Assembly (NCBI GenBank): GCA_013138805.1
Contig: WTCA01000064.1
Coordinates: 1 to 35,965 of the forward strand
Length of the DNA: 35,965 nt
Reading direction: 5' to 3'
Origin: an archaeon
Lineage (GTDB): Archaea; EX4484-52; GLR71
This document shows, piece after piece, positions 1 to 7,333 of this stretch (position 1 is the stretch's first letter; each line of letters starts with the position of its first letter). Both the position numbers and the translations under genes were made by a program. The notes beneath the pieces are model-generated. The model made no database searches. It had not been told where the DNA came from and saw nothing but the letters and a program-made list of their open reading frames with translations.

Positions 1-26
1 ATCATCAACGCCGGAATCAGTTCCAT
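1..26 (-). CDS. Start of a leftward gene (partial, unidentified)
   Basis: On the minus strand an ATG at 26-24 opens a frame reading MELIPALM before the window ends. A TATA-like element (TATTTAAAC on the minus strand, about 48-56) is centred about 26 bases upstream, the spacing seen before many genes here, so this is probably a leaderless start. Eight residues are too few to assign a product. Confidence 0.4.
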
Positions 27-47
27 ACCTGATTATTCTGCCTCTAT

Positions 48-56
48 GTTTAAATA
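48..56 (-). promoter_or_regulatory. TATA box for the partial leftward gene
   Basis: The minus-strand sequence TATTTAAAC is centred about 26 bases upstream of the ATG at 26. This is standard archaeal promoter spacing for a leaderless transcript. Confidence 0.4.
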
Positions 57-102
57 GGTTTTCTTTGTCCTAAAAAAAGGCTGTCCTCAGTTTTCATAGA
101 CA

Positions 103-142
103 AGAACCGTTAATATATCACCTCACAGAACCGTTAATATAT
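103..142 (+). repeat. Twin direct repeat with TATA-like core
   Basis: The 16-mer agaaccgttaatatat occurs at 103-118 and again at 127-142, 24 bases apart. Each copy has a purine-rich BRE-like stretch followed by a TTAATATAT TATA-like core, so this is probably a doubled promoter for the gene at 193. The second copy would start transcription near 165, leaving a short leader in which AGGGA at about 182-186 could act as a ribosome binding site. Confidence 0.5.
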
Positions 143-192
143 ATATACGACAGATTTCAATATTACAGTAAGGATATCAATCAGGGATTGCT

Positions 193-714
193 ATGGTTTT
201 TGCAAGGACAAAACTTACGATATACGACGATGTCTTCGACAAGTCAAAATACAGGAAAGACATAACAATAAACTACTCAGGCCCCAATCCGCAAAAGTTT
301 TACAACAAGACTCGAGAGCTTATGGTGACAGTTTTCAAGGTCCCTGAAGAGCATATACAGGAAGTCACATACACCTGGGAAAAATCAGGCGACAAGCAGA
401 AATTCAAATTCACCTGGATAGTATCAAGAGTGTATGACATATACACTTTCGCAAAGATTGAGGTTGCTCTTGAAGGTTTTGTAGAAGGAGGCAAAGGTAC
501 TGCAAAGATAAAATTTGAGCCCCAGCTGTGGAGCGAGTTCCCGCAGGATACATTATTCCAGCAAAGCATATTCTACCAGTTATGGTGGCGCCTTTGGATG
601 ACACTTTTCTACCAGAAGAAAAGAGACAGGTATCATGAGTTCACAAAGAAGATAACAAACGACTTTGCTGAAGGGCTGAAACAGTATGCAGAGGAGTTGA
701 GGCAAGGTGGCTGA
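193..714 (+). CDS. Conserved-looking orphan protein, paralog of the next gene
   Basis: The product is 173 residues, soluble, with no signal peptide or membrane segment, and I do not recognise the family. It has a predicted alpha/beta layout: an N-terminal strand region with ITINYSGPNP, an amphipathic middle rich in aromatic residues, and a helical C-terminus with a Trp/Tyr-rich stretch (QSIFYQLWWRLWMTLFYQ) followed by charged helices. It aligns along its length with the next protein: IxYxGxxP near the start, K/E-rich strands, a TxFP- or SEFP-like turn, then QxSxxxxxWW/Y. It overlaps that gene by 8 bases, so the pair is translationally coupled. The ATG follows an AGGGA element. The two products may form a heterodimer (inference). 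Confidence 0.75.
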   Translation: MVFARTKLTIYDDVFDKSKYRKDITINYSGPNPQKFYNKTRELMVTVFKVPEEHIQEVTYTWEKSGDKQKFKFTWIVSRVYDIYTFAKIEVALEGFVEGGKGTAKIKFEPQLWSEFPQDTLFQQSIFYQLWWRLWMTLFYQKKRDRYHEFTKKITNDFAEGLKQYAEELRQGG

Positions 715-1204
715 TCCCGAAGAAATAGAGATAAAGGATTATGTCCTCTCGCCTGTAGAGAAGATATGGATTACATACAAAGGTCAAAAACCACTGTCAA
801 TCGTAAAGCAGGCAGAAAACATAATGAAAATAGGTGTTGATGTCTCCGCAAGTTCTCTTTTCAACTCAATATTTAAGTATGACGCTACAGACGGCTCATT
901 CTACAACAAACTGTATGCAAAAAGGGGTTTTGACAAGTTCACAGATGCTTATTTCTATATAGAATTTGACGGCGGCCAGAATCTTGAGACCGGTGACGGA
1001 AATATTAGGATTACATTATACGCGACTCTTGTGACAAAATTCCCATACGCAAACTCACTGCAAAGATCACTGTGGTGGTCATATTACCATGCATTCTACA
1101 AAATATACAGAAGCAGATGCAGGATAGCGGCAGAAAAGTATGTCTATAAGCTGAGAGACACTTTCACGCAGATAAGCGGTATAACAGCACAGGAAATGCA
1201 GTAA
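707..1204 (+). CDS. Orphan protein, tandem paralog of the preceding gene
   Basis: The product is 165 residues of unknown family. It starts at GTG 707, inside the last codons of the preceding gene; no closer start fits the conserved N-terminal segment IEIKDYVLSPVEKIWITYKG. It shares the upstream protein's plan: IxYKGQKP strand, a long helix, a beta-rich middle (FTDAYFYIEFDGG), the motif LVTKFPYANSLQRSLWWSYY, and a basic C-terminal helix. The 8-base overlap and shared fold suggest an ancient tandem duplication whose products are still made together. The following gene is 31 bases away on the same strand, so the three may be one functional unit. Confidence 0.75.
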   Translation: MADPEEIEIKDYVLSPVEKIWITYKGQKPLSIVKQAENIMKIGVDVSASSLFNSIFKYDATDGSFYNKLYAKRGFDKFTDAYFYIEFDGGQNLETGDGNIRITLYATLVTKFPYANSLQRSLWWSYYHAFYKIYRSRCRIAAEKYVYKLRDTFTQISGITAQEMQ

Positions 1205-1235
1205 GTCAAAAATTTATTGATTGCAGTGGTCCATA

Positions 1236-3758
1236 ATGGCAGAAGATGGCAAAGAGAAATTATACAAAGGAAAGAGGATGGTCTACCATACCCCTCTTGA
1301 TGAGAAGACAAACAGGCCTGCCGGATATATAGTCGCAGGCACTCCCGGTGAGCCATCAATTGTAGGGGGGGCTATGCTAAATTATCAGGGCCTTGCAGGA
1401 AAGATAGTCAAAGGCGCCAAGGAAGGATACGATTTTATTGAGCTTGATCTTTGGAACGATGCAGAAATACTTGAACCCCATCTTGCAGAAAGGATAAAGC
1501 ACTTAAGAGCAACACACAAGATAGATGTCGGCATTCATCTAAGAATAAATCTTGACCTGACAAGCGCATTAGGACCTATCTGGGATGTAAATCACAAGTC
1601 ACTGGTCACAGGTGTTTTAGGCGCGACAGAAGTTGTCAAGGCAAATTTCATATTGATGCACAGTGCAGCGACACCAATACTTGAATTCGGCGAGGCTGCT
1701 GCAAGGACAGCCCCGAGCACACTGGTAACGCCCTGGAAAGACAATCTTGCTGCATTTATTGAATCTCCCTTATGCTATGATCACCAGACAAGAAAAAGAA
1801 TACTTGAAAACGGTCTTGTGCCAAGGCTCAAATGGAATGTCTATTCTGCAAACAAGAAAAATATAGTGGACAAGGAAAAGGTAGAAAAATATGATGTTTT
1901 GCTGAAACCGCGATGCAAAGAAAAGGAAAAAGAGCCTACACTGAAAGACTGGGCCATATCAAAGTTTGTAAAAGACATCTGGTTCCCGGGAACCATCCCA
2001 CAGGCAGAGGTCATGGTCGCGATAAAAGATGTAAAGACGATGAGAGAAGTTTTTGACTGTGACACAGAAGCATATCTCCTTTTTGAAAAATGGTTTGACA
2101 AAGATGAAGGTAAATGGAGAAAAATAATAGAAAAGATACTTAAAAATTTAGAAGAAGATGCAAAAGATTCAAAAAACAAAATAGAAAATCTGCAACGTGA
2201 ATTACAAAGTCCAGGTAAAAGTGAAGAAGAAATAAAAAAGATAAATGATAGTCTTTCTGCATTAATTAAGGAATTTGAATCAAAAAGAAAAAAACATGAA
2301 GCTTTCTTTATAGAATATAAGCTTTACTTTGAGACTATAGTCTCTCACGAAAAACAGGGATATAAACCTAAAGATATATTTTATAATCATTTTGAAGATA
2401 TGATTGATCTTTTCAATAAAAGTATAGGAGAACGGGTAGACGATGATAAAGGCAAACCTGCAGACTCAAAATTCCCTTTCATGACAAAAGAAAAAAACAG
2501 AGAGACCTGTGATAATTTAAAAGCAGATTTAGTAATTCTTGAAGATATAAAAAAGAAAAATTATGTTAAGATAAAGTTATTTTATGACAGGTACAGCGTT
2601 GCAGATAACTTTTCATACTGGGTTCAGAAAGGTTCTGAAGGCGAAGAGCAGATAGCCTACAGGACTATTGCCAAATGGATGTATGTCATAAAAGACCCTC
2701 TATACGAAAAGATTGTGATAGGAGACAAGGAAGTAAATAAATGGTGGGATGAGAACAAAGAAGAAGTAAAAAAGCATAAAAGCGAGCTTTTCGGAGAGTT
2801 TAAGGGCAGTGACGAGCAGAACAGGATTGATTTTCTTGACCCTGACAACATAATATCATATACAAGCCTTAAAGGTGGTGTGATTGACATACCATTAAGA
2901 AAGATGGTCGCCGCAATCTCTGCTAAATATATACAGGGACACCTTGACAGGCCGATGGGGACAGATAAGAATCTTTACCTTGAAAACTCAAAGCCTGAAG
3001 AGGCTTATTTTAAGGCCAGCATGGACCGGCAATTAAAAAACATGCGTATTAATCCCGATGGCGGTAACAATCCGGAAAACATGAAATGCATTTACCAGTA
3101 CATGTATGATGAAGGTGTCCATTTCTATATAGAGACACAGGATGTCCTTCAGGAAGAATGGAGAGGAAAAGTACGGATTATGAGCCTGACAGACCATATA
3201 GAGATAATAAAAGCCTTCAGTGACCATTACGGTTTCGACAATGTCTCATACACTATGGATTTCGAGCACCTGACATCAAATCTCCTGAACCCGCGCCAGC
3301 AGATAGAACAGCTTGATAAAGGAGACGCGAAATACTTATCAATGGTGCACATCAACCCGCCGTCATCAGTGCAGGGACTTCATAAGATTCTAAAGAAAAT
3401 GTCATTTGATGCCGAATACATATACGGCTGGCTTTACAAGCTGAAAAGCCTTGGCATGTCAGGCGCATACTTCGTCTGGGAGATGGGAAAAGATACAGGC
3501 GGAGGCACCTATGAAGCTCCTCTTGCTTTAAGAGCCCTTGCAGGAGAACTAAAGAAAGGCACAAAGCCTGAAGACCTGCCTGAAGAGTTCTTCGGCATAG
3601 ACGCAAATTTCAGAGCAATGCAGGAGCAGGCCATAAAAGCTCATGGCCTTGACCCCCTGCGCGACATGTTCTTCTTTAAGCCGGCAGACCACACCTTTAT
3701 CGGCCAGATGGCAAGGGCAGCAAATGCAGAGATTGCGGACAAGGAAAGACTGAGATAA
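1236..3758 (+). CDS. TIM-barrel (AP-endonuclease-2/xylose-isomerase-like) protein with coiled-coil insert
   Basis: The product is 840 residues from ATG 1236; an in-frame TTG 15 bases earlier is less likely. Segments look like the strands of a xylose-isomerase-like TIM barrel with candidate metal ligands: FIELDLW (68-73), GIHLRINLDL (99-108), FILMHSAATP (138-147), FYIETQD (630-636), SYTMDFEHLTS (671-681), SMVHINPP (702-709) and FVWEMGK (746-752). The barrel halves are separated by a region whose residues about 288-455 are Lys/Glu-rich, coiled-coil-like and visibly AT-richer in DNA than the rest. The substrate is unknown; the fold family includes sugar isomerases and endonuclease IV. It lies 31 bases after two paralogous orphan genes. 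The barrel assignment comes from motif reading, not a search. Confidence 0.6.
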   Translation: MAEDGKEKLYKGKRMVYHTPLDEKTNRPAGYIVAGTPGEPSIVGGAMLNYQGLAGKIVKGAKEGYDFIELDLWNDAEILEPHLAERIKHLRATHKIDVGIHLRINLDLTSALGPIWDVNHKSLVTGVLGATEVVKANFILMHSAATPILEFGEAAARTAPSTLVTPWKDNLAAFIESPLCYDHQTRKRILENGLVPRLKWNVYSANKKNIVDKEKVEKYDVLLKPRCKEKEKEPTLKDWAISKFVKDIWFPGTIPQAEVMVAIKDVKTMREVFDCDTEAYLLFEKWFDKDEGKWRKIIEKILKNLEEDAKDSKNKIENLQRELQSPGKSEEEIKKINDSLSALIKEFESKRKKHEAFFIEYKLYFETIVSHEKQGYKPKDIFYNHFEDMIDLFNKSIGERVDDDKGKPADSKFPFMTKEKNRETCDNLKADLVILEDIKKKNYVKIKLFYDRYSVADNFSYWVQKGSEGEEQIAYRTIAKWMYVIKDPLYEKIVIGDKEVNKWWDENKEEVKKHKSELFGEFKGSDEQNRIDFLDPDNIISYTSLKGGVIDIPLRKMVAAISAKYIQGHLDRPMGTDKNLYLENSKPEEAYFKASMDRQLKNMRINPDGGNNPENMKCIYQYMYDEGVHFYIETQDVLQEEWRGKVRIMSLTDHIEIIKAFSDHYGFDNVSYTMDFEHLTSNLLNPRQQIEQLDKGDAKYLSMVHINPPSSVQGLHKILKKMSFDAEYIYGWLYKLKSLGMSGAYFVWEMGKDTGGGTYEAPLALRALAGELKKGTKPEDLPEEFFGIDANFRAMQEQAIKAHGLDPLRDMFFFKPADHTFIGQMARAANAEIADKERLR

Positions 3759-3761
3759 ATC

Positions 3762-4364
3762 TTATTTCCTCACAGCCTCAATGACGACCAGTTCCTCAAA
3801 ATGCAGTTTAAGCCTATTGATAATCCTGACATTAAATCCTTCTGATTCAAGATATTTGACTGACTTTCCATAATCCGATAAAGATGACTCAAGAAATATT
3901 ACTTTGCCTGAAGAAGATAGATGTAAAGAAACGCCTGACAAGAACCTCTCAATAACTTTCCTGCCATCAGCACCGCCGTCCCAGGCATGGTTTATTTCAC
4001 CGGAAACAGTCTCACCAGAATCCTGAGGAAGATAAGGCGTGTTGAAGACAATAAGATCAAACCTGCCCGAAACACCAGAGAAAAGGTCAGACCCGACAAC
4101 TTCCACATTCTTTACTTTATTTCTTGCAGCATTCCTCTTGCAGACATCCACAGCATGAAGATTAATATCACAGGCAACAACAGACGCAGCCCGGCCGGAA
4201 AGTGCAATAGCTATGATACCCGTCCCGCACCCGACCTCAAGAACTCTGGAACCGGCTCTAAAATCAACTGTTTCAAGACTATCTAAAAGTAGATATGTGT
4301 CATCGGACGGCTCATACACATTCTCATCAGTTTCTATTGAAAATCCTTTGTACTTAAATATCAT
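3762..4364 (-). CDS. HemK-like class I SAM methyltransferase (archaeal Mtq2/N6AMT1 type)
   Basis: The product is 200 residues, the full length of the archaeal HemK-related group. The N-terminus has VYEPSDDTYLLLDSL, typical of this group. Motif I is LEVGCGTG (42-49), followed by CDIN (65-68) for SAM binding. The catalytic tetrapeptide reads NTPY (108-111) where relatives usually have NPPY, then YLPQ and WDGGADGRKVIERFL as in archaeal members. Known relatives methylate the Gln of the GGQ loop in release factor aRF1/eRF1, with Trm112 as partner. The gene converges on the TIM-barrel gene with 3 bases between stops. Its start codon lies inside the first copy of a duplicated 71-bp sequence. Confidence 0.85.
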   Translation of the reverse strand: MIFKYKGFSIETDENVYEPSDDTYLLLDSLETVDFRAGSRVLEVGCGTGIIAIALSGRAASVVACDINLHAVDVCKRNAARNKVKNVEVVGSDLFSGVSGRFDLIVFNTPYLPQDSGETVSGEINHAWDGGADGRKVIERFLSGVSLHLSSSGKVIFLESSLSDYGKSVKYLESEGFNVRIINRLKLHFEELVVIEAVRK

Positions 4365-4427
4365 AAATAAATATCATGGAATAAAGTTAAATCTGTATCT
4401 CTGTATTTTGATAAAAAACCTTGAAAA
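4357..4427 (+). repeat. 71-bp repeat, copy A (leader of micro-protein 1)
   Basis: Positions 4357-4427 are identical to 4639-4709, an offset of 282 bases. This copy overlaps the first 8 bases of the leftward methyltransferase gene, including its start codon, and leads into a TATA box for the rightward micro-protein. Confidence 0.85.
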
Positions 4428-4429
4428 AA

Positions 4430-4438
4430 CTTAAATAT
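4430..4438 (+). promoter_or_regulatory. TATA box for micro-protein 1
   Basis: CTTAAATAT is preceded by an A-rich BRE-like stretch just after the 71-bp repeat. Its centre is about 36 bases before ATG 4470, so a short leader is possible. The same arrangement precedes micro-protein 2. Confidence 0.6.
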
Positions 4439-4469
4439 ATATCTAATCAATATATTAAAGTCGGATTAT

Positions 4470-4607
4470 ATGATGTATAATGAAAATGTAATAGAATTTT
4501 CTGATTATTTAGGTGTAGGTCTAATAATTCCATTATTAGCCGCCGCATATGTATGTTATAATAAAGAAGATATAGTGAATGTGATAATCAATAAAATAAA
4601 ATTATAG
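4470..4607 (+). CDS. 45-residue single-span membrane micro-protein 1
   Basis: ATG 4470 opens a 45-residue frame. It has a short acidic N-terminus (MMYNENVIEFSDY), one hydrophobic segment (LGVGLIIPLLAAAYVCY, residues 14-30) and a charged tail ending NKIKL. It resembles the next small protein in length, hydrophobic segment (AAAYV / TAAYIV) and tail (IVNVIINKIK / ITDIINKIK), so the two are diverged tandem copies. The family is unknown. The duplicated promoter region supports real expression. Topology, probably one helix with a cytoplasmic basic tail, is inference. Confidence 0.6.
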   Translation: MMYNENVIEFSDYLGVGLIIPLLAAAYVCYNKEDIVNVIINKIKL

Positions 4608-4638
4608 ATTCTCTAAAACAACCCACGACATGTATCTG

Positions 4639-4709
4639 AATATCATAAATAAATATCATGGAATAAAGTTAAATCTGTATCTCTGTATTTTGATAAAAAA
4701 CCTTGAAAA
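4639..4709 (+). repeat. 71-bp repeat, copy B (leader of micro-protein 2)
   Basis: This is the perfect copy of 4357-4427. Sequence after the two small genes is also similar (atagattct, then C/T, then taaaaca), so the duplicated unit covers leader, gene and 3' flank, about 280 bases. Confidence 0.85.
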
Positions 4710-4710
4710 C

Positions 4711-4719
4711 CTTAAATAT
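4711..4719 (+). promoter_or_regulatory. TATA box for micro-protein 2
   Basis: CTTAAATAT is centred 27 bases before ATG 4742, so the transcript should start at or next to the start codon (leaderless). Confidence 0.65.
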
Positions 4720-4741
4720 CTATGTTATTAATATATTAAAT

Positions 4742-4888
4742 ATGGTTTATACGAATCCCGTCGGAGAATATATAGTAGAATATCCTGGCTTTGGTGCTAT
4801 AGGAGGTCTTGCAGCAATGACTGCCGCATATATAGTGATCAGGCATAAACAAGATATAACTGATATCATAAATAAAATAAAATCATAG
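4742..4888 (+). CDS. 48-residue single-span membrane micro-protein 2
   Basis: ATG 4742 gives 48 residues: MVYTNPVGEYIVEYPG, then a Gly/Ala-rich hydrophobic stretch (FGAIGGLAAMTAAYIVI, about 17-33), then a charged tail RHKQDITDIINKIKS. A longer frame from TTG 4703 is rejected because it would run through the TATA box. The protein is a diverged copy of the preceding micro-protein, while their leaders are still identical. It ends 5 bases before the convergent site-2 protease stop. The function is unknown; a small regulatory or accessory membrane peptide is one possibility. Confidence 0.65.
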   Translation: MVYTNPVGEYIVEYPGFGAIGGLAAMTAAYIVIRHKQDITDIINKIKS

Positions 4889-4893
4889 ATTCT

Positions 4894-6165
4894 TTAAAAC
4901 AGCCAGCCGCCGAATATATTAAAAAGCAGCAAAACAAGCGTAAACATTGACACAAACTTCACAATATTCTTCCAGCTCCTTATCCCTGCAGTCTTGGCAA
5001 TCTCCTCAAACATAAGACCCCCATCCAAAGGCTTTATCGGCAGCAGATTAGCAAGACCTATACCGAGATTGAGCATAATTATGAAATTGAAAAGAGTCGC
5101 AATATAAAGCAGGACAGGGGTAATAATATAGCCTGCAACACCAGGAATACTGCTTTTTTTACCGATATCAGATATACCTATAAATGCCTTGCTCTCATTG
5201 TCAGGATTCTCAGCAAGGATAAGATCATAAGTCTTGTTATCGACAATGATAGATATATTATCACCAGGCTTGAGACTCTCCATCACAAACTCCAGCATAT
5301 ACATCTCATATGTCTCATTTCCATTGATATTGGTTATTATTCCGTTTTCCGGTAGTATACCGTCTGCAGGCATACCTTCTATAGTGCTTTCATATAAAAC
5401 ACCATCGATAACTGAATTTGAATATGCAAATAACACACCGAAAAAAAGAGGTATAGACAGAAGGGCCACAATAAAATTAGCAAAAGATCCTGCGCCGTAT
5501 ATCCTTGTCTTCACAAGCGACTTTGACTTCTTGATCTGCTCCTGGTCCGGCTCTGCAAAGCCCAAAGGAAGTATGGCAAGAAACCCGTAGCCTAAAGACT
5601 TAACATTTATCCCCTGCGCCTTTGCCACAAGAGCATGCGAAAACTCATGTGCAACAAGTATCACAAATATGCTTATCAGCCAGAAATCGATAGGCACAAA
5701 AAACACAGGAGCATTAGGAATATTTATAGGAAGTACAAGCTGGACTGCAGGCAGTGCCGCAGCTACAAAAATCATATCATAGGCAGCTTCAAGAAGATAC
5801 GCAACAATAAAGCCGGAAGCTCCGAAAAGAGACAGCACTTCAGGAAACACAGATTTCAGCACAACACCGAAAACAATATAGAACAACGCAAAGGAAAGCA
5901 CAGTCTTTACAATAACACCTTTAGACTTCTTAGTCTTGAACAGGTACCATGCTCCAAGCGTGCCAAAACTGAATATTATACCAAGATCTGAAAACCTCTC
6001 AAAGAATTTCTTATGCCTGGATGAAAACCTCTCAATGAAAGCAAGCCCTCTCTTAGTTCTGCGAAGATAAAGTAGCGATGCCTCTTTCTTAAAATTCTTC
6101 CTGTCAAATATATAGACAATAATCATAAGGGCAAGAAGAACTGCAAGAGAAAAGTAATTTGACAT
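4894..6165 (-). CDS. Site-2 protease family membrane metalloprotease (M50) with PDZ domain
   Basis: The product is 423 residues with several membrane segments. The zinc site HEFSH is at 173-177 within a hydrophobic helix (VILVAHEFSHALVAKAQG). The second conserved element, NLLPIKPLDGG (373-383), supplies the third zinc ligand Asp381. Between them lies a PDZ-like region (about 255-335, with INGNETYEMYMLEFV). Members cut transmembrane helices of membrane-anchored regulators after a first cleavage. It reads divergently from a sugar-transferase operon; a minus-strand TATA (about 6185-6195) centred 25 bases before its ATG implies a leaderless mRNA. The substrate is unknown; the neighbouring single-span micro-proteins are worth considering. 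Confidence 0.9.
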   Translation of the reverse strand: MSNYFSLAVLLALMIIVYIFDRKNFKKEASLLYLRRTKRGLAFIERFSSRHKKFFERFSDLGIIFSFGTLGAWYLFKTKKSKGVIVKTVLSFALFYIVFGVVLKSVFPEVLSLFGASGFIVAYLLEAAYDMIFVAAALPAVQLVLPINIPNAPVFFVPIDFWLISIFVILVAHEFSHALVAKAQGINVKSLGYGFLAILPLGFAEPDQEQIKKSKSLVKTRIYGAGSFANFIVALLSIPLFFGVLFAYSNSVIDGVLYESTIEGMPADGILPENGIITNINGNETYEMYMLEFVMESLKPGDNISIIVDNKTYDLILAENPDNESKAFIGISDIGKKSSIPGVAGYIITPVLLYIATLFNFIIMLNLGIGLANLLPIKPLDGGLMFEEIAKTAGIRSWKNIVKFVSMFTLVLLLFNIFGGWLF

Positions 6166-6184
6166 AGGATAAATAGGCAGGATT

Positions 6185-6225
6185 CATTTATATAGGTTCT
6201 CTGCACCCGCCAATAGTTATATATT
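6185..6225. promoter_or_regulatory. Divergent leaderless promoter pair
   Basis: Two TATA-like elements lie back to back. On the minus strand CCTATATAAATG (6184-6195) is centred about 25 bases before the protease ATG at 6165. On the plus strand AGTTATATATTAC (6214-6226) is centred about 26 bases before the glycosyltransferase ATG at 6246. Confidence 0.6.
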
Positions 6226-6245
6226 ACTCTGCATAAATATCCCGC

Positions 6246-6974
6246 ATGGCAAAAAAGTTCAATGAAATCTCAGTCATAATACCTATATACAAGGATGAGA
6301 AAAGGCTGAAAAACAACCTTCCGAAAATCAGAAAATACCTTGAAAACAATTTCAAAAAGTTTGAGATAATAATCGCACTTGACCCGCCGGCAGGCAATAC
6401 TGAAAAGACTGCAAAAAACATATTTAAAAATGTAAAGATAGTAAAGAACAAAAGGCGAATGGGCAAAGGGTATTCTATAAAAGAAGGAATGCTGAAAGCA
6501 GTATATAGCCCTGTCCTTTTCATAGACATTGACCTTTCAACGCCAGTTGAGGAAATAGATATACTGCTGCCATACCTCAAAAAGAACCATGTTATAATAG
6601 GCTCAAGAAACATGCAGGAATCAAAGATAAAAGAAAGACAGCCGTTTTTAAGAAGCGCTCTTGGAAACATATACCCATATCTTGTCAGGTTGCTGGTCAT
6701 AAAAGACATAAGAGACACCCAATGCGGCTTCAAGCTGTTCAGGAAAGATATATTAAAGCCTGTGTTCTCATTACAGAGAATAGGCGGATTCGCCTTTGAC
6801 TCAGAGATACTGCTTATCGCAAAAAAGAGAGGATATAAGATAAAAGAAGTTCCTGTGGAATGGAGCAATTCAAAAGACAGCAGGCTCAATATCGTTAAGG
6901 ATTCATTGAGGATGGCAGTAGATGTTATAAAAATATTTACAAACACCAAGAGAGGTTTTTACGATGGAAACTAA
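6246..6974 (+). CDS. Family 2 glycosyltransferase, polyprenyl/dolichyl-phosphate sugar synthase type
   Basis: The product is 242 residues with a GT-A fold. ISVIIPIYKDEKRL (8-21) begins the nucleotide-binding half, DIDLSTP (94-100) holds the metal-binding DxD, then GSR and DTQCGFKLF follow, and late VPVEW. This set is typical of Alg5/DPM1-like enzymes that move a sugar from a nucleotide onto dolichyl phosphate at the cytoplasmic membrane face. No C-terminal membrane segments are present. It is the first gene of a three-gene unit, overlapping the SMR-type gene by 11 bases. Together the three could make, flip and use a lipid-linked sugar. The sugar itself cannot be told from sequence. Confidence 0.88.
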   Translation: MAKKFNEISVIIPIYKDEKRLKNNLPKIRKYLENNFKKFEIIIALDPPAGNTEKTAKNIFKNVKIVKNKRRMGKGYSIKEGMLKAVYSPVLFIDIDLSTPVEEIDILLPYLKKNHVIIGSRNMQESKIKERQPFLRSALGNIYPYLVRLLVIKDIRDTQCGFKLFRKDILKPVFSLQRIGGFAFDSEILLIAKKRGYKIKEVPVEWSNSKDSRLNIVKDSLRMAVDVIKIFTNTKRGFYDGN

Positions 6975-7308
6975 ATTGATCATTTTCGCGCTCGTCGCAT
7001 TCTGCGCCCTTTTAGGAGCAGCAGGCCAGATATTTTTCAAGCAGGCATCAGCAGACATAAGCATGGATATCAAATCATGGGTATACAATTACAAACTGAT
7101 AATAGGACTATCCTTATATGCAGTCGCTACAATACTTTTCGTTGTCGCCCTAAAATACGGCAACCTTTCAATCCTTTACCCGATAATCGCCACAAGCTAC
7201 ATTTGGGTCGCTGTCTTCTCAAAATCCTTTTTGGGAGAAGCGTTTCCCCCGTTCAAATGGATGGGAATACTCCTGATAATCGCAGGAGTAGGTATTGTCA
7301 CAAGATGA
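6964..7308 (+). CDS. Four-span SMR/EamA-like membrane carrier, possible lipid-sugar flippase subunit
   Basis: The product is 114 residues with four predicted membrane helices: IIFALVAFCALLGAAGQIFF, LIIGLSLYAVATILFVVAL, LSILYPIIATSYIWVAVF and WMGILLIIAGVGIV. Length and layout match the small multidrug resistance/EamA-half family, including ArnE/ArnF-like flippase subunits. The early AAGQIFFKQAS and the middle YPIIATSYIW are typical of the group. It overlaps the GT2 gene by 11 bases, and the membrane glycosyltransferase begins 25 bases beyond its stop. The flippase role rests on context; a drug or metabolite exporter is the alternative. Confidence 0.8.
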   Translation: METKLIIFALVAFCALLGAAGQIFFKQASADISMDIKSWVYNYKLIIGLSLYAVATILFVVALKYGNLSILYPIIATSYIWVAVFSKSFLGEAFPPFKWMGILLIIAGVGIVTR

Positions 7309-7333
7309 TTATCGTAAAAATAATGGTGTATAT

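Noticed and set aside
4213-4434. Rightward 73-residue frame opposite the HemK-like gene
   Set aside because: It is antisense to a well-supported methyltransferase gene and runs through the 71-bp repeat and the TATA box region; no promoter or ribosome binding site of its own.
6224-6949. Leftward 241-residue hydrophobic frame opposite the GT2 gene
   Set aside because: It covers almost exactly the GT2 gene on the other strand. Its apparent hydrophobicity comes from reading Lys/Glu codons in reverse.
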